64,000 nucleotides of DNA from Durusdinium trenchii. Lineage: Eukaryota; Sar; Dinophyceae; Suessiales; Symbiodiniaceae. The notes beneath the pieces were generated by a model, which worked only from the letters and a program-made list of their open reading frames with translations, had not been told where the DNA came from and ran no database searches. The first letter of the stretch is position 1; each line of letters begins with the position of its first letter. Location: assembly GCA_963970005.1 (NCBI GenBank), contig CAXAMN010021385.1:581375-645374 (forward strand). The letters run 5' to 3'. Positions 1 to 12,066 of the stretch are shown in pieces. Made by a program: the position numbers and the translations under genes.

Positions 1-1135
1 GGAGGTGCTGGCCCCTGCCCCACGTAAATCTGGCAGACGGAAGACAATGGAACCTTCACGAGCTAGGCGGAGTGTTACAAACATGCAGCTTATGCAGACA
101 ATGCCTGCAACCGAAAATTGCTAGACACAGAAACTGTTTGATTTCTTTGAAGGAAATCTCCGCTGGAACGGCAGAGATTGTCAAAGTCCCCTGAAGGAAA
201 TGAGCAGGACACTCTCAGATAGGCCAGGTGTTTCCTAGAATTTGTGGACGATGCACTTCTGTGCACAAGGAGTCTAGACGTGTGGGCGTTCGCAGCAAGA
301 CTGATGCAGACTTGTCGAGGAGCACTTTGCTGGTGCAAATTTGTCTTTATCTCGATGTTCCACCAGTGAATAAGTCTTCTTTCAGGACGATCCGTGTGAT
401 AGAGGCAGAAGGAGAGGCAAAGGAGATTGCCTTTGTTCGCAAGCAAGTTTTGACCTTATTTCAATTGCACATTATACAAATTGCAATGATTCACTATATA
501 AAGACATGAAGCAGGACACGGCAGCTACAGCCATCAGGAGCAAGAGCCATGACACGAGCGCAAGGCTCGACAGTATTCTTTATCTTCTTTCTGTCACATT
601 GTATGTCAACATCCATGGGCATAGGCCGAACAACGAGACCGAGGAGCGGCTTTACTCATTGTTGTCACTCTCACTGTTCACTATGAACAGAGGGGCCGCC
701 CAAAGTGAGAGCTTCCTTGGGAGGAGGTGCTGGCCCCTGCCCCACGTAAATCTGGCAGACGGAAGACAATGGAACCTTCACGAGCTAGGCGGAGTGTTAC
801 AAAAATGCAGCTTATGCAGACAATGCCTGCAACCGAAAATTGCTAGACACAGAAACTGTTTGATTTCTTTGAAGGAAATCTCCGCTGGAACGGCAGAGAT
901 TGTCAACGTCCCCTGAAGGAAATGAGCAGGACACTATCAGATAGGCTAGGTGTTTCCTAGAATTTGTGGACAATGCACTTCTGTGCACAAGGAGTCTAGA
1001 CGCGTGCAAGTGTTGAGAGATATCCATTCCAAGTTTTTCAAGCTTCAAAACGAACTAGCGGCTGGCCGGCTGGCCAATTAATTTGATGTGAAGCAGGACA
1101 TGGTAGCTACAGCCATCAGGAGCAAGAGTCATGAA
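1..1135. repeat. Two-copy direct duplication
   Basis: Bases 1-280 recur at 723-1002 with only a handful of mismatches (offset 722). A second stretch at about 507-552 recurs at 1089-1134 with offset 582. The same two blocks therefore appear in the same order, but the spacer between them is about 140 bases shorter in the second copy. This is a tandem duplication followed by a deletion. The left copy may continue outside the window. Reading frames here are short and duplicated, and I see no sign of selection for coding. Confidence 0.9.
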
Positions 1136-2240
1136 GCTGATGGGAGGCCCCCCTTTGTTACTTATTCTTTAAACTGTTACTACTGCTGTTGTTGATTCCT
1201 TGAAAGTTAGAATGAACATGTTGTACCGCTTCCAGGGTACCCCAGCAGGCGGACGAGGAGTGGCTGCGTGCGTATCATTTCTTAGACTGTCGATCAGCAT
1301 TTCTTGCAAATTTATGGGAGTATCAAGACCAAGAGAGGTACTATGGGCGTTGATCCACAGCCAGCTTTCAGATGTTGGTATTTATCGTGCTGCTGGTGGC
1401 TTTCACAATGATAGCAGGAATCGTCTTCTCCGTCCAGATTGCGTGAGTTTCTGAAGCCAACAGTTGATTTTGTACCTTGGCGGACTGGCAGAGGGTTGAA
1501 GTTATATTAGAATTGAGACGCTTCAATAATGAGAGGAGGGGCCGGGGGAGAAACCTAGGCATCCTGTCATCTCGCAAGCACACAATGTTTTGAGATACTT
1601 AGAGGGACGCACCGCCGAAGCATCCGAAGTACAAATGAAACACCAAGGCTTTTGCATCCTGAAAGAACAGTTTCTTCAAAGCGCTCCTATTGACTGCTTA
1701 GTCCACCCGAGACGTGACTAGCTGTTTGCTTGAAGGGCACAAGAGGACTTCCTGAGGTTGCATTGTCCAAGTTGGTGGCGAAAAAGAACATCAAACAGAG
1801 GCGAGTAGCGGGCAAGAAGTGTAGTGAAGGCTTTAGTTGCCGCCAGTATTTTACAATCACTAGCACCACTTCTGACAAGACTTCCCATGTCCTCATGTTC
1901 TTTGCTCCTGAAGTCAAATTCTCAATTGTCACTAGCTGCACATTTCTGAGCTTCCTTCTGCCAAGACATGAAAATTGCCTTTCTGACTTCCAGCAGACAG
2001 ACACCTTCCAGGAATCAAACGAAGGCAGACAAGCCTGACCCTGGGCTGCAATTGCGGGCAATTCTCAGATAACGTGATTTGCTTCACACGTGTGCAACTT
2101 TTTTTTATTGCAGGTCTTATCAAAACAATAACGGATCCGGGTAGAACCTTTAAACATTACCTGTGGTCAATAGCAGTTTGCTTTACATTTTCTGCATGAG
2201 AAAGGTCGGCTCAAAAGATCAGGTCGAAGCAGCCCGCGTC
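1136..2240. other. No clear gene
   Basis: Overlapping open frames exist on both strands around 1687-2061 (124 codons on the minus strand, 102 on the plus strand). Neither shows a family motif or splice-flanked structure, so I do not call a gene. The minus frame could be a remnant of a mobile element. Confidence 0.4.
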
Positions 2241-2419
2241 CCATCAGCTGCCGTCAGGCCGGCCACCATCAGCCCCTAGTCTCGTCCTTCGGCTCCTGCT
2301 TGTCCTTCCAGTCCTTCTTGTTGTTCTTGGAACGTCGGCGCGGCTGCTATACAGGCCGGAGTACCGGGAGCGGGCACCCTCGACCATATGAAAGCAAGAT
2401 CTCTTGCTTTCGAGCAGCT

Positions 2420-3010
2420 TGCTTCGTCCCAAGCAGTGCTGATACCTGACAGGAAAAGCTGACATTCCAAAGCGTGTGCTTGGGAAAAGAGCGCTGGAAA
2501 GACACGCTGCCAAGCTGGCATTCCAAAGCGGGTGCTTTGGAGAAGACACGCGAAGCTGACATTCCCAAAGAGGGTGTCCTGTAAAAGATACGTAGCAGTC
2601 CAGGAGAATGCGGCCGATCCTACAAGTCGAAAGCTGCGGCGCCTGGCCGTAGACGAACCGTGCCAGCTCTGCTACCATACAGAGCCCAGCACCACCTTTG
2701 GGAAAAGGCATCTTCACGATCAACCTGAGGCGGCCAGCTCGAACAACGAAACAGCCCCAAACTCGTCCACCCCAGATCGGGGTCAAACTTTTAGATCCTC
2801 CCTAGCCGGTAGTGGTGACAGCGGCGATCAAGGGGGCTGCTTCTCAAAAAAATAGAATCAAACATGGAGAAGCCAGACCCGACCCTGAATCGGGTTGAAC
2901 AGTGCTTGACATAAGGGGCACTTTAGAATTCCTAAGGGGGTTGAGGCTTTTAGATCCACCCCCCTTAGCCGGTGGTAGTCACAGGAGCGGTCAAGGGGGG
3001 AAGCAGATAT
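2420..3010. repeat. Short imperfect direct repeats
   Basis: At 2455-2575 a phrase of the type 'aagctgacattccaaagcg..gtgcttgg' is repeated about three times with changes. At about 2795-2840 and 2948-3000 a second phrase (ttttagatcc, then a c-rich run, then tagccggtRGT and gatcaaggggg) occurs twice about 150 bases apart. Open frames across the first block on the minus strand are by-products of the repeat. Confidence 0.6.
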
Positions 3011-4740
3011 GAAGCTGGTCATTGGCAGGCGTGGACCAAACCTGGACAGGCTTTCAAACATGTTCCCATGGCAGTTGCCACAAAACGGTTGGAACACGTC
3101 AACCTACTTGTTGCAATGGTTCTTGGCTCGGATGTTTGCCAAGCCTTTGCGCTGTCATTGGGCCTTTGCAGCTGTCAGAAACACGAATGTCCTATCCGAT
3201 CGGATCCGGGTCCGAGTTTCATTTCGTACCGGTCGCGGTCCTGTCCTGACAAAGCCACCGCTGGCCAGGCGCCGGCAAGCTGAGAACTGCTATATAAAGC
3301 ACGTAGCCATGGCAGGGTTGAAACTAAGTTGACGTAGATGGAAGTTTCTTCTTGTTCTTAACCTTCAGTGTCTCCGGCTCCAACCATCAAGGTGCTCCTG
3401 ACTCGAGTTCGCGCAGGTTGTGACTGAAGTGCTGAACGTGATGTCACTTGACAAGTTCTGGGTATTTGCTTTGGCAACGAACTGCACAGCAAATGTCCAA
3501 TGAGATGAGTACGTATCACGTATGGTGTTTGCAAAAGAAGGTGTTGGGTTGAGCTAAGGAGGCTTGGGGGGATTTGGGACCTGCACCCTTTGTTTGATTG
3601 GGGCATCGTCGACGGATGCGGACTGTTCACCGCCGACTGTGCCGTGGACGGTTATCGACGGCAAGGGAGGATGTTTGGGGCATCGTCGGAAAAATGGTTC
3701 TGTGCAGCCATAATATGCTCACTGCTACCTCACAAATGCGTCTATGCGTGAATTCCTCAAGTTCACTCAGCTTGCTGTGAGCCTTTGAGCGTAAAAGCTT
3801 TGATGCCCTTCAGGAAGTACCGGTGCCACCAACTCGAGATTTGCAACTGATCAGGCGTCGGCGCACAACTATGTTTCGTACGAATTGGCAGCAGTGAAGA
3901 GATCAACAAACATTGGCGGCAATTTGGCTGTTTCCACGAAACAAATATGAAGAAATATAAAAGCAGGAAGGTAAGGCAGTCCCCTTTTAACAGGCCCTAC
4001 TTGCATGTTGTGGATCTTTTCATTTTTTCACCAAACCGTTTAATTACTGTTGGCGTATGTTGGGTTTTGTCCTAGGAAATCATTGTGGGCCAAGATGGCC
4101 GCGGCCGTGCCGTCCGCCCTTTTTTCACCGCCTTGTCAGAGCCTTGTCCAGGTTTGTTTGTCCTGCTTGGCCGCGCTGTGGGTTCTTTCTTCTCCACAGC
4201 CTTGTCCAGTTTGTTTTCTTGTGGCAGCGCGTGCCAATTCTTTCTTTTTTGTCTACATGCTGTTCCCAAAAAACTGGAGGCTGCAGGAACATAACAACAG
4301 ACGTTTCCACCAACATTGGAACTCAGGAATTGACGCAACAAATCCAGCTGAGACTGTTTGGGGTCTATGCTGGTAGAATTTATTTTCTCGCATGTTTTTC
4401 AGTCAAATACCAAATGGTACTTGTAACATTTTTTTTTCAAGCACTGTCGATACTGAGCCGCTATGCACATATGCTGTAGCTGCTCGTGTGAAGATGGTGG
4501 ATGGGGTAGTTGAGCAATGTCGAGCTAATTTCGCACGTGAACCATTGAGTGCTCTTGTATACTACGGTGGCCTGCTCATGCATCAGTGTCCCATAGTGTG
4601 TCATTGCAAGCAGAAACCACATTTTTTAGTGTGGGCGATGGCGTTCTTCATAATTCTTTTGGCTTTGAGTGATCTCAAAGTTGTTGACTAGCAAATTGAT
4701 GAGGGTGTGACAACAGGTGATACAAAGTTTGCTTCGGGAG
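3011..4740. other. No supported gene
   Basis: Three overlapping + frames at 2972-3332 and several at 4050-4480 contradict one another and carry no recognisable motif. The 4130-4230 stretch has a degenerate repeat of 'gccttgtccagtttgtttt'. I see no convincing exon. Confidence 0.4.
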
Positions 4741-4787
4741 GGGTTTGAATTGCGGCCGAGCTGCAGTCAGCTGTTCAAAGCGTCAGG

Positions 4788-5105
4788 ATGACCTTCAGCA
4801 CAGCACGCAGAGCCATTCTGAGGAGGCGCTGGCTGGAAGACGGAATTGAACGGTTGCATGCCAATAAGCTGTTATCAACCTTGGGACAGACGTCTTGTGT
4901 TTATTGTTTTCTTTCCAGCTTTAGGTTCTGCAGGACTTTTGGTTTTTGGGAGTATTTTCAGTCTTCGTACAACCATGTGGACCAGAGATCTACTTGTGAA
5001 GGAAGTGGGCGTGGCTTAGCGAAGTATCAGAGGGCTGACGAAAGCAAGAGGGACTACAGCAAAACAGAAATGCTAACCGTGGAAGCTGAACAATTGTTTA
5101 TTTAA
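4788..5105 (+). CDS. Hypothetical protein, probable exon
   Basis: The frame is open from about 4752, with ATG at 4788, and closes with TAA at 5105 (105 codons from the ATG). The first half is rich in Arg/Leu/Glu and looks like a helical segment; the middle is Cys/Phe-rich; the end is charged. The region before 4788 is open in the same frame, so the ATG may be internal to an exon. A second + frame from about 4710 to 4790 is also protein-like, so an intron may lie here. No family recognised. Confidence 0.4.
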   Translation: MTFSTARRAILRRRWLEDGIERLHANKLLSTLGQTSCVYCFLSSFRFCRTFGFWEYFQSSYNHVDQRSTCEGSGRGLAKYQRADESKRDYSKTEMLTVEAEQLFI

Positions 5106-5447
5106 AGCTACAGCTCCCGATGCAAGAACCTGTTCGGTGAAGTGCGGAAAGGACATGTACAGTAGCGAGAAAATCCAATAATATTTTCATTTCAGGGAGA
5201 AGGGGAGACTAGATTCCATAATATGACTCAAGAACCTGATCAACAATGCTGTTCAATTTAGAGTGCGAGATGCGGCAAGCATCACAAGCCGTGCAGGGTG
5301 TACAATGTACAATTCATCCAATTGAGTTATCAACCTGCTCGATCCTGATGCCCACCAATATCATGTTTGGCTTATCACCAGAACATCAGAGAGCGTTTCA
5401 CGGGTACCAAAACATAGCAAGTACATATTTATCTGAAGTCTACCTGT

Positions 5448-5756
5448 TGACACCTGTGAAGCATCATTCTTTGATTCTTCAGCAAGATCCTGTCCAGGGC
5501 TTCTGTCGGCCATGCTGACCATGGATCTCCGAGAACAGCCATTCGCTTGGCCATCCGAACAGTTGGTCGGGCTGCAAGCATGGCTATGAGGGGACGTCGA
5601 GCCAAGGCCGGAAAGGATCAATTTGACTTTCCTTACCCAGACATTGGTGATGCTGCGCATTTGGTCTCATCTACTTCAATATTTTGTTGCCAGTACAATA
5701 CGTCAGAAATACCCATCCAGATCAGTCCCAAGTTTGCTCAGTGTTATTGAGACACC
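5448..5756 (+). pseudogene. Possible retroelement relic with 2A-like motif
   Basis: In one + frame a Leu/Trp-rich stretch ending VGLQAWL is followed by an in-frame TGA and then GDVEPRPER. The frame then stays open to a TAG near 5769. GDVExNPGP is the core of 2A-like peptides, which are known at the N-termini of some eukaryotic retroelement proteins. Here the NPGP end is altered (RPER) and a stop sits in front, so if the match is real the copy is dead. A different frame (5547-5750) is also open and could instead be an exon. Confidence 0.3.
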
Positions 5757-6133
5757 TTATCGATCCTAGGCCGCTGTAGACTTGTAGACCTGTCATTCTT
5801 TAGATTCATGTTCATGCAGTTTATGATGATTTTGCTGGATGAGATTGACAATTGACGATTGACTCTGCCAAGACCATCCCCAAACCCAGGCAGATACTGA
5901 CACACTTCCCCCAGAGGATAGTTCTGGCAGTTTCCTTGTTAGGGGGTAATAGTTCTTTGCACGTGGCTCTGATTTCTGTATTGTCCTGGCTTGGCCTAGG
6001 AAGAGTGTTGAAAGGACTTCTTCAGCTCAGTTGGTGGGCAGCAAATCTTCTTGCTGAATCCTTGTTTGGCTCGCAGAAACTCAACCCTTGTTGGTTCCCA
6101 CAGCGCTGTCATTGACGCTTGGAGGCCGTCCGC

Positions 6134-8291
6134 ATGATGCGAATCTTCGTGGCGGCGAAGAAGCGAAACGACTTCCCAGAGGAGAAGCCGTCCTTCCCTG
6201 AGAAGCCGTCCTCACGCTCGTTCTGTGTTTCTTTTGAGGAACAACGACGCTACAATGCGGAAGTTCAAATGGACGAGATCATGGAGGCCTCAGATCCTCT
6301 TGTGATCGCATGATCGCATGGGACATGAAACAATGTGCTTTGCTTCATGTTTTTATGCCTATAGGATATGTGGAGGGACACATTTGTAGCAGCCGTGCTT
6401 AATTGTGTCTTCTGTACATCGCTCTTGTAGGAGCATGTGACGAGCATCTTTTGGCAATGTGTGGCTTGGATGAAAGAGCTTTCTCGCAAGATGAGGAAGG
6501 GACACCTCCAAGCAACCACAGAAACTTTTAAATGCGGCAGCACTGGTCGCTGAAAATAACACATCTCGGCTTCAGCTCCAGGTGCTGCTGAAAATTGACA
6601 CCTATGAGAACATCATTCCAGAACTCCTGAAAGCCTTCGCAGAGCCTGGTGCGGGCGTCATGGAATCTATGCCAGATTTGCGTAGAGTGCTAGAGGCACA
6701 CCTCAGGCCGGGAGAAAGGTTGACAGACAGACGCATAGAGAGATGCAAGAGAAGAAGAGAATTGAACAGATACGTTCGGATTCTGAAGAGAAAATAATTA
6801 CAGAACATCACAGAATCACAGAGCCACTTATTGTCGCTGGCCAAGCAGTCCCAGGCATCTTGAGGCCGAGGTTGATGACGCAGTCGAGTCCGGAGACTAT
6901 GATGCGAGCACCAACTCCAGCAACTTGCACAACTTGTGGGACGCCGTACAATATACCAAACTCGTTCCGGACATGATGTTTTGGTACGTTTTGGTGTTTT
7001 TCACAGAGCAACCCTTTGAGTTGTAAGATGCTGTATGCTTGCATCCTGGAAGGTAAAACGAAGCAGGAATATCGGCGCATTGTGGAGAAAGTGATGGAAG
7101 AGGCCTCACATATTAGGTCCTTGGTGATCTACTCACGAACGATTTCCCGGATGGGACGAATGCAGAATGTGGCACATGGGGATGATGCCGAATCACTGCT
7201 CAACAAGATCATGCAGCTGGACGCTTCCAAAAGACTGCTGCGAAAACTCACAGAGGACTCCGAGGAGCCTGTGCTGCGAATGCGGCCGCCACGGCCGCGC
7301 CGTCGACGGGTCAAGGCCAAGGGCTCCCAATCTGAATCGCAGAGAGGGGATGAGTCAAATGAGCTGGACGAGTTTGGCAGGGGAACTCTAGAGGTGGAAT
7401 CTGGAAGAGCGGATGCATCAAGTGACAGAGGTGAGTCTCTATCAAGTGAAAACAGTAGTAGTGAGTCGTACTCCTCAGAGTCTGAAGCAATAGAAGAAGA
7501 GGATGAAGACATAGAAGATGACACACAGAGGCCCAGAAGCGATATTGATGCGTCCCCACTTGATAATGCGACTTCAGAGGCTGGAGATTCAGAACTTGAA
7601 GCCCCAAGTGTGAGCGCTGCGGTTGAAAAGAATGAGCAGCAGCAGCAGCAGGAGCAGGAACATGCCAATGAGATGGCTGAAGCAGGAGAAAGAGGAGAGA
7701 GAGGAGGGCAGAGAGGAGGAGGAGAAGGAGGAGGAGGAGAAGGAGGAGAAGATGGAGGAGAAGGAGGAGGAGGAGACCATGAAGAAACTGAGAAAGCAAG
7801 GGATGCCAGGGATGCGACCCATGGGCATGACGGACCCCAAGAAAGCCAAAGCTCAAGGCCTCCAACTTTTGCAAGTGAGGCCTGGCTTTCCGAGAAGGTT
7901 TCAATTCAAGTGAAAATGGGGCAGAAAAAGATAGCAGTGGAGCAAAGCCTTTGAGTTTCAGTTGGTGCTAGATTGCACACAGATTTATAAAACACTAGCT
8001 ATACTCTATATAAATCACATATATTGTCTATAGTTATATATAATATATATATATACATAGATAAGTCAAGCACCTCCATGGCAAGGTTAAGGGCGAGAAG
8101 CGACAAGCATTCTTTGATGTACTTAACCGTTTCTTGCATGTATTCACCACTTTGCTGTTTCTCTTACCCAGGGAAGCCGCACCTTCAGTGGGAAGTTGAC
8201 TCTTGGACCAGACTGGCGACGATTGGTCTCTGAGGCCGCTGAGGAAGCGATAAATTTAGAGGCTCGGCTGTTGCGAGAACAAGAGAATTGA
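6134..8291 (+). CDS. Multi-exon acidic/Ser-rich protein, unknown function
   Basis: Exons were inferred from phase-compatible splice sites. Exon 1 runs from ATG 6134 to about 6301. Exon 2 is 6582-6718. Exon 3 starts at 6855 and reads LEAEVDDAVESGDYD then NLHNLWDAVQYTKLVPDMMF. A large exon of about 7010-7874 follows, and the last exon is 8172-8291, ending LLREQEN and TGA. The splice 7874/8172 is phase 0 with donor CAA|GTGAGG. The large exon holds basic, Ser/Asp/Glu-rich and GGA-coded Glu/Gly tracts. The frame must change near 7000-7022 and again at about 7610-7790, because the frame open at 7016 differs from the one that reaches the 7874 donor. These are unrecognised introns or indels. No family recognised. 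Confidence 0.65.
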
Positions 8292-8336
8292 TCGATATGC
8301 AGGATTGCTTCACAGTTGTGTGGAATGCCTTAGAAT

Positions 8337-8546
8337 GTGTTGCATGAAGGTTGTGTTGAATTTGTCAAGGCCATGTGGGCAGAGTCTGCGGAGCTTGTGC
8401 ACATCGCGACTCTTGAGCTCTCCGAAGATTGGGAGCAGATAGCTGAGGAGTACATAGCAGATTGCGAAGAAAGAGTTGTGATCAAGGACTCGGGACTCGA
8501 CCTCCGGGCTCAGCCTGGGACTCTTTTTTTTGCCCGGGAGGGTTGA
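8337..8546 (+). CDS. Possible extra exon after the 6134-8291 gene
   Basis: A frame of about 70 codons reads FVKAMWAESAELVHIATLEL, followed by a Glu-rich helix-like stretch (EQIAEEYIADCEERVV). It lies only 46 bases downstream of the preceding stop. It could be an alternative terminal exon of that gene or a separate short gene. Splice sites are not clear. Confidence 0.35.
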   Translation: MLHEGCVEFVKAMWAESAELVHIATLELSEDWEQIAEEYIADCEERVVIKDSGLDLRAQPGTLFFAREG

Positions 8547-9930
8547 TCGCAGTAGGCTTAAGCAAGCTAGTAAGCTTAAGTAGCTACTACCCAGGAAGCC
8601 CCGAAGTATTCAACCTCAATTGAATGCAGTCAAAGGCGATAGTTGTCAGTATACAAGTGGGCCTGTTTGTGGTAAATATAAAGACATGTCTTGATCCATC
8701 TTGATCCTAGATTTGCAGGCTGCTGGGTTGAGTAGGCAAGAAGCTGACATGTGCATGCCACATGATCCTAGATATCACAAGGTCAATCAAGCAGTCGCTG
8801 TCCAGTGCATGTAATAGCTGCTCTGGAGGTAGACTGACACGTTTTCGAGAACAATCATTGCACTTGCAATCTGACTGGACTTACAGTGCTCCTTATTGGC
8901 CAGTTCTCGCCGACATGCCCCGTTGTGACCCGGGACGCGTGGCATTGCTGTGTGCGCTACTCAGTTGCTAGTCACTTGATTGATGCCTTGAACGAATGTT
9001 TCTAAAATTCCCATAAGTAGGCAGTTGGCCTGCTGCAATTCATGAAGGCAAGATGGCTGGAGATCATATCTTACCCGCCAGGATTGTCTTGTTGTGTTTG
9101 CTGTATTATGTCTTTTCTGGGTGCTCTGTGCTGTTGGAGAACCAGATGGAGGGGCTCTCAAGTCCTTTTGTACCTACTGTACGCGCAATGGACGGGTCAA
9201 AACCATTCATGCCAAACCATGGTGGCTTGATATCCCCGGAAGTCCATGGGGTTCACTTTCGGGGGTCAACAAGAGGCGCAGGGTTTTGACTCACAGCCAC
9301 ATGAGACTGGCGCTCCACCTGAGAAATAATTGAGGTTGTTCTCAATAAATTCAAGGCAGAAGTACAGATGCACCAGCCATAGCGCTATCGAAGAAGCATC
9401 GCAGACCTTTAGGGTCCAAAACACCTGCGGAGTAGCCAACCAAGTAGACATGAACAGGTTGACAGAATGAGCAGTATGCAATCACTCAATCAATCTGGAA
9501 GGCAAAATTGACAAATGACATGAGCCTTTGATTTTTCATATTGAAGATCTGAGCCTTTGGCGCTTCCAGCCCGGTTTACCAGAGTCTATTGCTCCAAGAT
9601 TCTCTTTCTTTGTGATGGCAGTACCACCTTCGGTCCAAGCTTACCCTGGTTGGATTGGAGCATCCCTTCCAAACTTGTCCACAAGTCAACCCCAGGTGTT
9701 GTGAACTCGGTGAAGACTAAGGCTGCCTCTGCTACACTGACGCCTAAAGGTGGAAACACACAAGAGGAACAAAACACCTTTGGCAGATGTGGAACGCTTC
9801 GATATCGTCGATCGACAAGAGGGCGAGACGGACTGAGACGGTCACAACTCGGTGGCCTAGATAGACATAGAGCCGCAAACAGGCAAGAGCCTTATTCATG
9901 CCTTGTTAATTATTGCCCCAGGACAACAGA
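8547..9930. other. No supported gene
   Basis: Several + frames at 9042-9333 and 9557-9943 overlap in different phases and show no motif. The stretch at 8555-8590 is a small imperfect repeat of 'agtaagcttaagtagctac'. Nothing convincing. Confidence 0.4.
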
Positions 9931-9939
9931 GGGCAGATC

Positions 9940-10205
9940 TTGACTTTGCCTGGTGATGTGCCAAGTCCATCAGACTTTCCATTGGAAGTCTTCCAACAGG
10001 ACCACTGCACAGAAGACCCAAAGTATGTTGTGAATTACTACAGTACACGTGCAAAGTTTCATGCTGTAGGTCTGGAGATAGCTGGGAGAACAAATCGGCC
10101 AGTGACGAGACATTTTCCAACAGGTTACGTAAGCTAGACAAATAGCAAGACACCCGCGATGTGCAGGACACCAGCAAGGCAGTTTTGACTTTGCCCGGTG
10201 ATGTG
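9940..10205. repeat. 21-bp direct repeat pair
   Basis: TTGACTTTGCCYGGTGATGTG occurs at about 9940-9960 and again at 10185-10205. Both copies can be read as LTLPGDV followed by SPS, so this may be a duplicated short exon or coding module. The bases between are not otherwise duplicated. Confidence 0.5.
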
Positions 10206-11940
10206 GGAAGCCCATCGTATTCTTCCGCAATCCGGGAGGACCAGGACTCCAAGACAAACTAAGAACTATACTTGAAACCTTCTCTATCTCTGTATATATA
10301 TATAAATTTGATCTATTTGCAGGAGACTCCACAAAGATCAACAAGACTGGAGCTCAGAGATTAAACCACATCATATGCTTGTTTAAAGCTCTCACTGCAG
10401 GCAAGGCTCAAGTGAAGAGGACCGGACTTTTCATTGCATGCATTCTCTGTACCCTGGAAGTTTACACGCTCTCTCAGATTTGAAGCCAACGATCGACAAA
10501 ACACATTTCACATCACGTGGTGCAGATTGGCGACAAGAATTAACCCCCCTTCAGCATCAGCACAGCACTTCTCCAAGGCTACCCCCTGAAAAATTTGTGG
10601 ATGCGTATGTATGTATGTATATATATATATGAGAAGAACTCACCACATGTTTTCCGCTTCAGACTTGATGTACAGCAGCCGGGGGCTGCAGTCATTTTGT
10701 GATGTCACGGGAGATGTCCAGTGACACATGGTAGTTGTCTAAAGGTCGACATAAGGCCTAGGTTCATTGAGGGCCCCTTACATTGTTCACAACAGTTTTT
10801 GTGTTCACTTTCGCGAACACAATGTTTTTTTAAAACATAATCTGTGGCAGATAGGTATGTGGAAACCGTCAAACCAAGAAGACTTCTAATTAAGCACGGG
10901 GTTCGCGAAAGATTCGTGAACGAAGAGTCTGACTATTTTTTTGGGCGAAGAATGGCGATTCAGTAAGACGGAATTTTCCACCATATGACATATACCTGCC
11001 AAAAGACGTGGCTTGACTGTTGCTCAAGCTGTTCTCCGTAGTTTCACCGCACAATTACACACGCAGTTTGAAATCACTGAGAATCAGCTCTTTCATTGTA
11101 AATGTTCATGTTCATGCTTTCCAAGATTAGGTTGGATTTGTCCGCAGCGCTTTCCAGGTTGGATGCCCCTCTACTTTCGCGTTCAGATATGTTGAACTGC
11201 ATGAAATTACACCCGCGCTGGCTAAATTAGGCTACATCATCCAACTGATCTCCTAACTCAACCCATCGTGTGTGTCAGTGTGTTCAATCATTGTACGTTT
11301 TCTGTATTTTTTCTATTCTGATTCTATTGTGATTCTATTGTGTGTTCTATGTGTTCCGACAAGCTTTCAACAACCTCTTTGGGCACCGGCCTTTCCAGGC
11401 GTTTGATCTATTCCAATGCCCCCAAGGGCCGCGGTAGGATGGCTTTCTCCTGGGGGGCCTGGGAGGACTGAATGAGACTGAATGAGAAAGTTGTGCAGTC
11501 ACTGACGCAGGTTGAGATTTGGAGTGATCTTGCAGGAAGATGAACCACAAACTTCACGAGCTCCCAGCAGGCCGTGTTGAGAGGCTTTCCCTTTGCTTCC
11601 AGCCGTTCTTGCTGGCCCTCTCGATTCCAAAGGACCGCCACTGCAGAGCACCTGAACCATCTTGACATCTTGGTTGTTCGGGCACTTGGCTCCTCTCTTG
11701 CTCCATATTTGCTGTCCTAGAAGTGGTCTGCCAGAAGTATGTTAGTCTAAGGGTCCAAGAGGATCTGACTCTAGCAGCGATAGCCATAGCAAAACCCGTT
11801 TGTAAGCAGAACAGATGCTTGTGCAATAGGTTGGATGCTGAGGAACAGGCTGACGTGCCTTTGGCATCACTGGAAGGACTGTCCTGCAGATGAGTCGCAT
11901 CAGATGACAGGTCAAAACGACAATGTTCTGGCAAGGAAGA
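10206..11940. other. No supported gene; hairpin at 10799-10822
   Basis: There is an AT/ATGT microsatellite at about 10605-10632. Bases 10799-10822 form an 8-bp inverted repeat (TTGTGTTC ... GAACACAA) with an 8-nt loop, followed by a T run. The related phrases TTCGCGAA and TTCGTGAA appear again at 10903-10925. No convincing exon was seen from 10640 to 11940. Confidence 0.4.
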
Positions 11941-12066
11941 AGTCCTGGACCGCCTGGAAGCACTCCTAGTCTAGCGGGAAACAGTCCTGGACTGCCTGGA
12001 AGTACGCCTGGTGTACCTGAAAACAGCCCTGAAGAGCCTGGAAGTTTGCCTGGATCGCGGGAAAGT
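11941..12066 (+). repeat. 42-bp tandem repeat, three units, Pro/Gly-coding
   Basis: Units at 11941-11982, 11983-12024 and 12025-12066 are each exactly 42 bases. In the + frame opened at 11923 they read SPGPPGSTPSLAGN, SPGLPGSTPGVPEN and SPEEPGSLPGSRES. The exact codon-multiple period and Pro/Gly phrasing are compatible with a coding repeat, and the frame continues to 12366. No flanking domain is recognised. Confidence 0.7.

Noticed and set aside
2244..2786. 180-codon minus-strand ORF
   Set aside because: It runs through degenerate direct repeats, has no motif, and two other minus frames overlap it equally well.
7129..7904. Long minus-strand ORFs rich in Ser and Leu opposite the acidic gene
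   Set aside because: They are antisense reflections of the GAA/GGA/CAG-rich exon; the + strand has in-phase splice sites and a proper terminal exon.
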